64,000 nucleotides of DNA. It comes from Symsagittifera roscoffensis (Eukaryota > Xenacoelomorpha > Acoela > Convolutidae). Made by a program: the position numbers and the translations under genes. The DNA lies in contig NC_087065.1 in assembly GCF_963678635.1 (NCBI RefSeq), positions 18,863,623-18,927,622 on the forward strand. The letters are read 5' to 3'. How positions within the stretch are numbered: position 1 is the first letter of the stretch; each line of letters begins with the position of its first letter. Below, piece by piece: positions 22,681 to 32,439 of this stretch. The notes under the pieces are model-generated. The model saw only the letters and a list, made by a program, of their open reading frames with translations, searched no databases and had not been told where the DNA came from.

Positions 22681-22789
22681 GCTAGTAAAACTTAGTTTAA
22701 TCCTTATGATCTAAAAGAGAACCATGCGAAGAATGCTGCTATTTTTTCAACATAAAATGAGAAACACATCCTGTGCGAAACTTAGTCGA

Positions 22790-23572
22790 AACTGCTCGTA
22801 TCAAGGCGAAGCCCTCAATGTTATCATTGCACTTAAAAGTCTGTGGAGTACTGTTTGCTTTACAAAAAAGAATGATTTTTTTTCTAAAAATGAACAAACC
22901 TCCAAGTACTTTTTTTGATAATCATCACCCCGCACTCTATGTAAAGTACAATGTGATATATTTTGCATTTGGCAAAGTGCTAATTAGTCCAAGTAGCATG
23001 CCTTAAATTATTTTGGAACAACTTCTAACACGGTTTAAACTTCCGCTTATGCGTTAAGAGCACAAAGTATATCGCGCGTTAATGGTCTCAAATTGGTAAA
23101 ATTGGCATTTTTATTAACCCATAAGTTTACGAAACATAAGCACAGGTGAAATATTTTTTGTTGAATTTGAGTTCAAGACAATGAATGATTTTCCGAATGA
23201 GATAAAAAATTTTCTCAAAAATTGTCCGTTAAAAACCAACTGAGTATAAATTTTTCCGTCACTTTCTTTGAAAGTTGGATGAAAAAAACTACAGCAAGTT
23301 TATAAACTGAGAAAACCTCTACTGTTAACTTTCAAAAAAAATTAGAATGTTCCAAATTGGTGATGCAAGCTTATTTATTATGATTGATTTGTTGCAAGGA
23401 TCGAAATATATCTCTCTACTTCGTATGGCGTGTGGGTAGATTTTTTTATTGCATGTGGATAGAATTCGTTTCTTTTTTCATTTTGTTTTATTACATTGAA
23501 TTTTTCATGTTATTACTGCTCCATAGACATTAAGTAATCGGAAATTTTAGGGCTCCGCCCTGGTACGAGCAG
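22790..23572. mobile_element. Full-length R1 element with terminal inverted repeats
   Basis: ACTGCTCGTATCAAGGCGAA (22792) is mirrored by GGCTCCGCCCTGGTACGAGC ending near 23569. The left half carries CCCCGCACTCTATGTAAAGT and CGCTTATGCGTTAAGAGCAC; the right half has the reverse landmarks ATGGCGTGTGGGTAGATTTT and ATTTTTCATGTTATTACTGC. The element is non-coding, and I think it shows the true ends of the R1 family. Confidence 0.65.
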
Positions 23573-23769
23573 TCTTGTTTTGATTTGGAATTGGTTTTGA
23601 TATATTTTTCATTACATCAAATGTCAAGTTTCATTACATCCGTACCTTTGCTTTTTGTTTAATGAAGCGACGTTTAACTTTTGAGATTTTTTTGTAAATT
23701 CGACTTGTGTTTCATGCAGCATTGAAGTTACATCGCTCGCTGATCAAGTCCCGTGGAGCGTATCAAGTG

Positions 23770-24837
23770 CTATCCTGCACCTACCTCCCATGGATTCTAA
23801 ACGATTATAATGGACTTCCCAGACAATAAAAACCCATTATAATCCGTTATACTCAATCATAATCCATAACTTTTGGCACTAAAATTGATTGTTTTTGCCT
23901 AGATAATCCATTATATTCGATTTTTTAAAGTAAAAAAAAAACAGTACAACCCATTATAATCGATTATAATCCCTTTTCTTTTTAGAACTAAATTGTAACA
24001 ATTTTGCAGTAATTTTGCAAACTTTGCGAGAAATTTGCAAAATTTATGCCACGTTTTTTTTTACTAAAAATCATGTATTTTCCCCCATGTTTACAGTTTA
24101 CCCCCAGAACAACCCCCCCCCCCCCAACCCCTCCAACTAAAGGGGGAAAGTATGGAGGATGCGGTCAATCCTTATCCCCCGCTCCCTCCCTCCCATTTTA
24201 CCATTAAATAATTCCCCCTGCTCTTTTCCACTCCCCATCACATTTGAGTTTCACTTTTGAAAAACCACTTTGTCATAACATAATGAAAATTTGCATGGCG
24301 AACAAACTAAATTTTAAATCGTAAAATTGTAACATACCTTAAATCGTAACATCAAGCACTCAGCCCTAATAACACGTAATACAACTGAAAAAACTGAAAG
24401 TTTTAAATTTGGGGGAAATGAAAAGAGCCTTTCCCCTACAGAGTTATATGTAGTACCTCACCTACGAACGGTGGCTGTGGTGAAAAAACAGTAAAAAAAT
24501 GAGACAAAAAATATAAAATCTTATGTTAATTGCAGCAATTTATGGAACACAAAATTGAGCAACTGCAATAACGATAACTTTGAAAAAAATTGTAAGTTTT
24601 AACTCAACTTTTCAAAAATAGCCATTATATTTGATTAAAATTGATTATAATGGATTATATTGACATAAAAAATATTAGGATTATAATCGAATATAATGGA
24701 TTATATTAACATAAAAAACATAAGGGTTATAATCCATTTTTGATGGATTATAATCGATTATTTTGTAATTTTATAGATACTGACGATATAATGACAAAAT
24801 AATTGATTAAGATCCATGGGCGCTCGGTGCGGGATAG
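23770..24837. mobile_element. 1068-bp TIR element with GATTATAATGG palindrome arrays
   Basis: The inverted ends are CTATCCTGCACCTACCTCCC with ATGGAT on the left and ATCCATGGGCGCTCGGTGCG with GGATAG on the right. Inside each end lie clusters of CATTATAATCGATTATAATC-type palindromes (23800-23975 and 24622-24765). The centre is C-rich (run of C at 24113-24125) and non-coding. The pentamer CGTAT flanks both sides (23759 and 24839), a possible target duplication if a few extra bases belong to the left end. No transposase. Confidence 0.7.
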
Positions 24838-24997
24838 ACGTATAAACAGATCGATGCTCGCTTTAAACCTGATAAAAAACTTCTTGAATGCTGGAGCATT
24901 TTTTTAAGCACGACGATTTTTGTTTTTCACCTGATCGTTGTTGAGTAATTAGGATGTAAAGGTACCAAAAAACTCGTCCCTGGAATCAGTAGCAGAC

Positions 24998-25235
24998 TTA
25001 GGGGGGGGGGGCGGACGTTACCTTTTCCCTCAGGGATTCGACCCCCTGCCGACCCAAAGGGTCCCCCTTTGTACTATTTTGAAATATCCATTTTTGGCTG
25101 ACAGACATTAAAATTTTTCTAAAGGAGCATTTGGGAAAAATATATACTAATTTTGAGGGGGGGGGGGGGGAGCGCCGAAAAAACGCGATTTTTTGGTCGA
25201 AAATTTCCGAAAGAATTTTGTAATAAAAAGTGATA
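24998..25235 (-). repeat. R2 family single arm
   Basis: CAGGGATTCGACCCCCTGCC, GGGTCCCCCTTTGTACTATT, GATATCCATTTTTGGCTGAC and ACTAATTTTGAGGGGGG are R2 arm landmarks in order. The second arm is absent. Confidence 0.7.
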
Positions 25236-25800
25236 AAAAGTTGTAAAGACACAAAAAATGATGTTTATATACTGTTTTAACCCACTGAATTTAAATATTT
25301 TCATCAATCATGAAATCTATCAATCAATTCCTTTTTACAAAATGATATAACATACTATTATAATGTATATTCTACTGATAATCAAATTGTAATAAAACAT
25401 TAGTTTATTTAAATTAACTCAATTAAAATACACGACGTGAGTTTGATTCAGAGTTTTCACTTTTTTCTGTTTTGGTGTCTTTCTATACCTTTGCAACTCT
25501 TTGCCCACCCTTTCTTGCAGAAGCAATTCGAAGTAACAAATAAAGCTATGAACTGAAACTTAAGCCGTACTTCGGTCTCCGAATGACAATCGATCGCACA
25601 AAAGGATATAAAATTAGCCATTTGGCCAGGCAGCATCTTCCAACTCCTGGTATCAAGTTTTTGGTTAAATAAATAAATTTCTTAATTGCTCTTTTTTTTA
25701 GAATCAATTCATAATATTTTGCTATTTTCTCAAAATTTCTAATTTGCAGGACTTAAAAACCGTGTACAAAAAACTTTTTTGGGGCGTTTCCTCAAATCAT
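25236..25800. other. Intergenic, nothing recognised
   Basis: AT-rich, no repeat family or coding frame identified by eye. Confidence 0.35.
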
Positions 25801-25806
25801 TACTCA

Positions 25807-26156
25807 GTAGCGGATATTTAAGGGGGGGGGGTTGATGGGGGTGGGGTTGATGGGGGGGTTGATGGGGGGGGGGTGGTACGTTTTCTTTTCTTCTCAGGGT
25901 CCCTTTTGTACTGTTTGAGATATCCATTTTTGATGACGAGACCTAAAACTATTCTAAAGGTGCCTTAGGTGCCAGTGTATACTAATTTTGAGGTGGAGAG
26001 GGCGTGCCGAAAAAAAGCATGAAATGTGGTCAAAATAGAGTCTTTATTGTGATTTGGAGAGCTCGAAAAATTAATTTGATTGACTTAAAAAAAGGTGAAC
26101 AAAATTTTTGATTTTCTTTTCGAAAATCTCTTTAGAAAATCCTAGATCCGCCCCTG
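25807..26156. mobile_element. R2 family copy with G-rich expansion
   Basis: Begins AGTAGCGGATATTTAAGGGG and ends TCCTAGATCCGCCCCTGTC. A run of GGTTGATGGGGGTGGGG units (about 25822-25875) has expanded next to the left end. Middle landmarks are GATATCCATTTTTGATGACG and TTAAAAAAAGGTGAAC. Confidence 0.65.
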
Positions 26157-26657
26157 TCACTTTTAATGATAGGGTAACAATCAATATGTATCGATTGTAG
26201 CTATTGGAATAAATTTATATTAGCCAGCTGCTAAAAGTTTTGATTGCGAAAAACCAATTGGATAGTTCGGAAAGTTAAGGGGTAACCAATCGGCCAATCG
26301 CAAATTTGGGGGCTAGCTGACGCTTTTCTCACTCCCTCGAGGGTTCGCTACTCTGGCCACCAGAATTAACATTCATTTTTCTTGCTCGACCAACTCGATA
26401 TAAAAAAAATTGATCAAAACTTCTCAAAAAAGCACTTAAACACCATTTTGTCCTTTTAAATTATATTTTGGTCTTCATTGTCTTTCAGGAGAGCTCGGAA
26501 AATACTTTGGTTGGTTTGGATTTAAAATCTCTCGACAAGTTTTCGAATCCCTCTCCTCTCGGGAAAATGTTATATTCGACGCCAACATGAACAGAAATGA
26601 GCAAATTTTGCCGAGCTAGAACTTTTAAGTTAATCGTGTATAAAAAGAAACAATGGT

Positions 26658-27029
26658 TCAAAAACACGATCCGTCTACTCCGCCTGGTCCTCCTCCCCCT
26701 CCTCCCCCTCCTCCTGTGCCTTCTGCCTTTTCAGCGCACGCTTTTTGCTGTGAAATATAATTCTTGCACATTTGTCTGTCCACGTCTATGTCGTCAAAAC
26801 AGCCACTTGTGGAGTACGGATGAATATTTTCATTGCAGCATTCATAAGTCCACCCCGGATCTTTGTCCATGCACTGACACCATTTTGCAGGCGCTAAAAA
26901 ATGGACTGGCGTACCAATTTCAAATTTGTGGGCTCAGAAAGAAACTGGAAACAGATAATACTTTACATTTTACCTTTAAGGCAAAAATTAAAATATTCAC
27001 CTGCTGGTAGCCCGGATTGACCGAAAAGG
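26658..27029 (-). CDS. Candidate cysteine-rich secreted protein, two 3' exons
   Basis: The last exon (26893-26658, minus strand) follows an acceptor TTTTTAG and reads PAKWCQCMDKDPGWTYECC, then CFDDIDVDRQMCKNYISQQK, a charged KACAEKAEG stretch, a glycine run coded by GGA/GGG repeats, and VDGSCF before the stop. Seven or more cysteines in about 55 residues suggest an extracellular disulfide-rich domain that I do not recognise. A 29-nt micro-exon (27029-27001) bounded by CTCTTAG and GTGAAT joins it in an open frame. Upstream exons are uncertain; the signal-peptide-like exon at 29810-29690 is a candidate, but its phase does not fit directly. Composition is clearly coding-like beside AT-rich flanks. 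Confidence 0.4.
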
Positions 27030-27527
27030 CTAAGAGAAAAACACAGGGAAAGAAATTAATCAAACAGTTTCTAAACATTTCCGTAAGTAGAGCAGATCCA
27101 ATGCAAATTTCTATAAGAAAGATTCGATGAACAAGTAATTTTCATAAAACAAAAAAGCGTGTTGTTAGTTTTTTCTTTCGTGTCATTATTCGCTTTCTGA
27201 TTTTCTTGCGCTCAAACACAAATGACAAAAGCTCTGGTTCCTCAAAACTTTTGGGTCAGTGAGACAGTCGAGATCTTGAAGCATAGTGGATACTAGAAAC
27301 ATATGAGACCAGCCTAAAATGATATAATGTACAAACCATGGTTGTTGGGAAACAGCAAAAGTCTTGAAAAAACTAAAAACAAAACTGCATACTAAGCCAT
27401 TGAAGACCACCTTACATACGAAAAAAAAACATTTGCTCAGAAAAAAATTAGTTATGCGCTTCAAAAGTTTTGTCCATTTTTGTGTGAGGATTCAATGATA
27501 ACAAAAAAACAAAGATAGACGGTATCA

Positions 27528-27715
27528 GTAGTGAACTTAATGGGGGGATGCACACGCTTCTCCCTCGAAATTAGTATATATTAGTGTCGAAGGCGCCTTC
27601 AGAAAAGTTTCAGGGTCCGTCAGCCAAAAATGGATATCTCTCAAAATAGTAAATTGGGGGACCGTTTGGATTGGCAGGGGGTCGAATCTCTGAAGGTCGA
27701 AGCGCACAACTGTTT
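27528..27715 (-). repeat. R2 family arm
   Basis: CAGTAGTGAACTTAATGGGG, GTATATTAGTGTCGAAGGCG, GGGTCCGTCAGCCAAAAATG and GGATTGGCAGGGGGTCGAAT are R2 arm landmarks. Confidence 0.65.
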
Positions 27716-28171
27716 TTTTATCAGTCAAAAGTTTTTTTTTCTTGTATAAGGTAGTCTCGAGTGGCTAATTTTACAGTTTTTAGTTTTACCAAGATAAAAA
27801 ATACTAAAGGCTCTTCAGAGTTTTAAAAATTTTAGCATACACTTAGAGCTTTGCCAATTTCCAACCCTTATATCAACTTTAGGCTGGTCTCTAGGTGTTT
27901 CTAATATGCACTATGCTTCAAAATCTCGACTGTCTGACTGACTCAAAAGTTTTGAGGAACCAGAATCTTTGACATTTTGGTTTGAGCGCAAGCAAATCAG
28001 GCAGCTATTTAAAAAATAACAAGACTCAGAAAAGCTAACAACACGTTTATTTTGTTTATGAAAATTACTTATTCATCGACCCTTTTGCTCTACGCATGGA
28101 AATTTGCTCTACGCATGGAAATGCTTAGAAACTGTTTGACTATCTTGTTTCCATATGTGTTTTCCTTTTAG

Positions 28172-28200
28172 CCTTATTGCTCAACTTGTGCTGCCAGCAG
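28172..28200 (+). pseudogene. Second copy of the 29-nt micro-exon
   Basis: A 29-base segment bounded by TCCTTTTAG and GTGAAAAC has the same length as 27029-27001 and 21 of 29 identical bases, on the opposite strand. No adjacent exon on this strand could be found, so it is probably a relic of the inverted duplication. Confidence 0.5.
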
Positions 28201-28317
28201 GTGAAAACTTTAATTTTTTTAAACGCAAAAAAAACACTCAACTATAAAAAAAGTTTTGCGCTTCGAAAGTTTTGTCCATTTTTGCATGAGGACTCAATGA
28301 TAAAAAAAAACAAAAGA

Positions 28318-28735
28318 CAAAATCGGTAGCGGATTTAGGGGGGCACTCCCCCTATCAAGAATTCGACCCTGCCAATCCAACGGGTTCCCTCTTTGTACTG
28401 TTTTGAGAGATATCAATTTTTGGCTAACGGACCCTAAATTTTTTCTAAAGGCGCCTCTGGCGCCAATAAATATTAATTTTGAGGGGGGAAGCATGTGCTA
28501 AAAAAACACATTTTTTGGTCTTTTTTTTCCAAAAAGTGCCTGAAAACGCATTTTTGGCCTTTTTGAAAAATTTGCGTGCGGAGAAGAACATTTGGTCAAA
28601 CTGAGGTCTTTATAGTGGTTTGGGAGAGCTCAGAAAATCAATTTGCTCAAACTAAAAAAAAGTCGAGAAAATTTCCAAAATTTGTTTGAAACTCCCACCT
28701 TCCTTCTTGATAGATTCTTAGATCCGGGCCTGGAC
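28318..28735. mobile_element. R2 family copy
   Basis: Begins GGTAGCGGATTTAGGGGGGC and ends TTCTTAGATCCGGGCCTGG. Internal landmarks are ATTCGACCCTGCC, CTAACGGACCCTAAATTTTT, AAAGGCGCCTCTGGCGCC and CAATTTGCTCAAACTAAAAA. Confidence 0.7.
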
Positions 28736-28739
28736 AGTA

Positions 28740-29685
28740 TCACATTGAAAAATTGAAAAGAAATATCACCGAAAATGAAAAACAAACAAAAACAAAATAA
28801 AAAACCATACAAATTTTCTAAAATTAGGTTTATATATTTCTTGGAAGTTTTTTCTTTTGTTTTTTTCTTTTGTGTCATCGCTAACGGAAGCTCGAAATTA
28901 GACTAAAACTAATTATTTGGCACACTATTATTACCACTGGGAAAATTATTACGAAGTTTTTTGTCTCGTTCGAATGACGGACGACTAAAAGGGCATTAAT
29001 ATGATATACCGATTGACCATTTTCAATGATATAGCAGCTGTTCCTGATTTTGCGTGGAGAACAAAAAAACGAATATATCACACTCGAAGATAAAATTGCT
29101 CCCACTTTGTTCCGGTTTCACTTTAGCACTAAAATGTTTATAAGAAAGTGTATCCAATTGTCTGACACGGAAGGTCATTTATTGTATTATTTTTAGTATA
29201 ATCGATTATTATCCCTGAAACTCTAGTGCGGGCTGAAAACAAAAAATTGAGTGAAATGTGACTAATTAGAAGTCAAAATTGTCTGAAAAACCCACACCTT
29301 CTTTCGGAACAAAAAGTTCTGAGAATAGTGAAAATCAGTTTTTGTGGTTGAGATGAGTACATTCTGTAAATTTTGATTTAACAAGTCGCAGAAATTTATA
29401 GAAGAAAAAACATTTTTTTATTATCAAGCTCCTTTAACTTCATACAAAAATTGATGATTGACACTCTTCACATGATTAGCTTTGAATTTTCAGTAATTCG
29501 TGTAAAATTTACTTGACTAATTAACTTACTGCAATTAGAAACTTACATTCTTGCCCAAAAGAGAGTTTTGAAAAAGGTCCGATGGCTTTATTTTTTTATA
29601 AGCTTGAAGGGCTCCAGCGTATACGGTTATAGAAACCATTCGAATACAAATAAAGTTAAATTTAAATTAAATTCATTAGAATTTC
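28740..29685. other. Intergenic, nothing recognised
   Basis: AT-rich. Short hydrophobic frames at 28630-29105 (minus) have no splice or codon support. Confidence 0.35.
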
Positions 29686-29689
29686 TCAC

Positions 29690-29810
29690 TCATGGATGCT
29701 TCTACATCAGTAGGGTTGCCACAATGACCTGGAAGTCCGTCGCCAGGCAATCGTGAGCACCAACTCAATGAAGCCAACGATAAGACAACTACTGCAACTC
29801 CGTAGCACAT
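29690..29810 (-). CDS. Candidate first exon with signal peptide
   Basis: From an ATG at 29810 (minus) the frame reads MCYGVAVVVLSLASLSWCS, a plausible secretion signal, then RLPGDGLPGHCGNPTDVEAS. A possible donor (CCATGA|GTGAGA) follows at about 29690, after 40 codons plus one base. This block is more GC-rich than its surroundings. It lies upstream, on the same strand, of the cysteine-rich exons at 26658-27029 and could belong to the same gene, but the phases do not match without an extra exon. Chance is a real alternative. Confidence 0.3.
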
Positions 29811-30054
29811 AGAAACTGAAACACCAAAACTTAAGACAAAAATTACAAGTGATCAAAAAATACTCTATATAAGTTACAATACCAATCCACTTTGAAATGT
29901 CAAAATTAATTAAATTTAGATTGGTAGCTGTCACACACACGGGCTGAGGTGATCGACTCAAGATTTGACAGAAACTGTCGAAGGATGACTGATTTTCGTC
30001 GCAAACGAAGGCTTTGGTTAAACGAAAGGCTTTGGTTAAACGAAGGCTCTGAAT

Positions 30055-30200
30055 AAAATTGAGTCATGTATCGAACAGGGTAGAATCATGAGTCAAACAG
30101 GGTCGATTGAGTTGAAAAAGGTCGAGTCATGGGTGGAATAGGGTCGGGTCATGGGTCGAACAGAGTCCAAAAGGTCGGGCGGTGTCGAATCATTTTTTAT
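30055..30200 (+). repeat. Degenerate tandem repeat of GGTCGAGTCATGGGTCGAAC
   Basis: Units such as GAGTCATGTATCGAACAGGG, GAATCATGAGTCAAACAGGG, GAGTCATGGGTGGAATAGGG and GGGTCATGGGTCGAACAGAG follow one another. Just before, AACGAAGGCTTTGGTTAAAC is also repeated (30002-30045). Related in sequence to 41435-41530 on the opposite strand. Confidence 0.7.
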
Positions 30201-31010
30201 TTTTAACCGGCCATAGGCATAACCCGAAGGTTATTTATTTAAAGTTAACTAAGCTTTGGCTATCTTACAAGAACCTACAAACAAGTGCTACAAAAAACAA
30301 GAACTTACAAGAGCGTACAACACCATAAAAAATCTAGGAAGTACAAAACGAAGCGCACAAACTAAGGAACTGCTTTGAGGCGGAAAACATACAGAAGTTC
30401 GCTGTATGAAAAATGCAGTGAAAATCAGAAGGGAATAAAAGAAAGCTCATTACAAAATAACATCAGAATTTTAGAAGCAGGTATCTCTTATTTTTGGCTC
30501 TCCTCTAAATAATCTTTTTCTAGATTTGAACCAACTCAGTAGATGTGAATTAGAATTGTCGTTAAATGCTTAAAACGAGAAGTTTCATAACAACTTGGAC
30601 ACTAAAACAGCATCATTGTTTTTTTAACAAAAGTGCGTCGCTGTGTGTACATGTGCGTTAACGATCCTAGCATCAAAAGCGCACGACCCTGGTCCTTGCA
30701 TGTATGTGCATAAGCTTATGATGAACGCTATTGATGAATGGTCAGCTTGGCTTGTCCAATTTCGTCCAACAACCCTGGCAAAAAAAAAGAAAAAGTTTAA
30801 AATTTTTGATACTTCTCTATTCTCTTTGCACTTCAATACCATAAGAGGTTAAAATAAAACACTGTGCGTCCTAATTGATGATTTTTTCCTTGCTATATGA
30901 CCCGCTATAATCAATGAAATTGATACCTTCACGCACTGACTTTAAAATTATAAATGTTGGACTTCAAAATAATAGCGTTGTCATTTTGCGGAAGAGTTTC
31001 AGATTGTGCA
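30200..31010. other. Intergenic, nothing firm
   Basis: A GC-richer block at 30640-30780 (GTGCGTCGCTGTGTGTACAT onward) is open in two frames on opposite strands but has no domain signature or splice context. The remainder is AT-rich. Confidence 0.35.
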
Positions 31011-31020
31011 TCTGTTTAAC

Positions 31021-32429
31021 GGTTCCCAAGATTATCACCCCGCGTATTTAACATCCTTTTTCTTAACCCCTCTCCTATAACACCAGAATCAGATAATCCC
31101 CTACAACTTAACCCCTTTTTAATACCAATTGTTAGAATCAAAGTGAAACTTACATGAAAGGAATTCCGAACCATAGCGTGGGTAAAATTTTTGCAAAACA
31201 AAAGAAAATAACTTGCAAGCTGCTAAATGCGGTTAAGATTTGAACAGGAATGACCTTGCCTATACTTTGATATGAATTTGAAAACTAATCTGATCGGCAT
31301 GATTCAAATTAATAACCAAAAATGATTAGACTTCTACAAACTTGAATTTGATCTCGAAAATAATCTTGCTAACAAAAAAATATTTGGCTAGAATTAAATG
31401 AAATATTGAATGAAAACTAGTTGTGACCAAAACATTGATCAAAAAAATTTGAGTTTTTTTTTCAAATTCAGCTAATTTTAAAGTAAATTTTATCAAAATT
31501 TCCAAATCATCTAAAGGGTTTACCAGCCCCTAGTCCCAACTTAGCGTCACAGTAAAGGAAAAAATAATTTGGGAATAAATTGCTAAAGAAGGCATTTTTC
31601 CAACACGAGTCAAACCAACGCGTTTTTTTCAAGTCACCGGGAGGCTGCAAGGAAACCTATTTTCTCAAAAAATTTGAAAAACATTATTTTAATTTTGATT
31701 TTTTTATACAAAGGATAAATGTTTAGATTGAGTTCGCCATCGCGCAAAAGAAATATAAATCAGTTTTCTCTTCGTAAGCCTGCATAAAATTCTGAATTTT
31801 TTTGTTTAGGAATCGGTACATTTTCTGTTTTGTAAACTGGTGCCCGCTCGAAGCGTTTAAAAGTTTAGGTTTTTGAAGGGAGGCTTCTTTATGCAAGCTT
31901 GTGATTACTTTACAAATACTGAGGTGTGAGCCACTAACATATGGTTGTATGTCATGATGCCAGCGCTCTAGAGCGTTTGTTGTTCTTGACAAAAAAACAG
32001 ATGTTACCACATCTCTTTGGCTCCATAGTGAAAGGGAAAAAACTTCTAGATTCGGGACGAGTCTTTTTAAGTAATTAAATCCAAAATAGAGGCAGAGCCA
32101 TTTTTCAATTTTTTCTAATTTCCTCGTCAATTTTTGCAATTTTTTTCCAACACTTTCATGGCGCGATCGCATACTTTTTGAATTTCATCAATTTTTTTAT
32201 GATACGCGTTTGCTATTTTCTTCTTTTTTTTCGAAAGCCAGAGAGGGTAAAATTTTAGGTGCTAATGCAAATTCGTAATTTGTTTTGTACTCAAATTTTA
32301 TTCAAAGTTCATTAAAAAGGACTTAGTTTGAAAGGGGTGTTAAATTAGTGTGGGGTTATCTTGTTATGGGGTTATAAAAAAGATGTAGAAATTGGAATTA
32401 AATAAAGTGGGGTTAAAGAGTGGGACACC
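31021..32429. mobile_element. Mutator-like (MULE) DNA transposon with about 100-bp TIRs, decayed
   Basis: The left end GGTTCCCAAGATTATCACCC continues CGCGTATTTAAC; the reverse complement of the right end reads GGTGTCCCACTCTTTAACCC with CACTTTATTTAAT, and similarity runs on for about 100 bp with repeated AACCCC. Flanking nonamers CTGTTTAAC (31012-31020) and CAGTTCAAC (32430-32438) agree at 7 of 9 positions, as expected for an old 9-bp MULE target duplication. The transposase remnant inside has the matching family signature. Confidence 0.7.
31723..32172 (-). pseudogene. MULE transposase, C-terminal fragment
   Basis: The 149-codon frame contains FSLSLWSQRDVVTSVFLSRT then TNALERWHHDIQPY and SICKVITSLHKEASLQKPKL. 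The W...R-T-T/N-N-A-x-E-x-W-H pattern followed by an I..FI.xLxxE helix is the end of the MULE (Mutator-superfamily) DDE transposase catalytic domain; the Glu of ALExWH is normally the last catalytic residue. About two thirds of the protein, including the two catalytic Asp strands and the DNA-binding region, is missing or unreadable upstream. It sits centrally between the TIRs. Confidence 0.7.
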
Positions 32430-32439
32430 CAGTTCAACC

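Larger units (their letters stand above)
27000..28215. repeat. Inverted duplication around a 29-nt micro-exon
   Basis: The segment 27000-27345 matches the reverse complement of 27878-28215 over most of its length, for example TTTAGGCTGGTCTC, CTATGCTTCAAAATCTCGAC, AAAAGTTTTGAGGAACCAGA, TATGAAAATTACTTATTCAT and the micro-exon itself. In the right arm TTTGCTCTACGCATGGAAA is tandemly doubled. An R2 arm (27530-27715) lies between the arms. Confidence 0.75.
27440..28345. repeat. Direct repeat preceding two R2 insertions
   Basis: The segment GCGCTTCAAAAGTTTTGTCC ... ATTTTTGTGTGAGGATTCAA ... ending AACAAAG at 27453-27515 recurs in the same orientation at 28259-28315. Each copy is followed by an R2 terminus (27528 and 28322). 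The pair is therefore a duplicated insertion site or a duplicated R2 copy with flank. Confidence 0.65.

Noticed and set aside
24113-24125. C-run and neighbouring CCCCC clusters as telomeric or G-quadruplex DNA
   Set aside because: Single irregular runs without periodicity; they lie in the centre of a TIR element and are probably simple sequence.
27186-27464. 92-codon minus-strand frame (CLTDPKVLRNQSFCHLCL)
   Set aside because: It lies in the inverted-repeat arm, the other arm does not keep the frame, and no splice signals fit. An exon is possible but unsupported.
30624-30852. Opposed frames of about 70 codons in a GC-richer block
   Set aside because: Both strands are open with no motif, splice site or homology cue.
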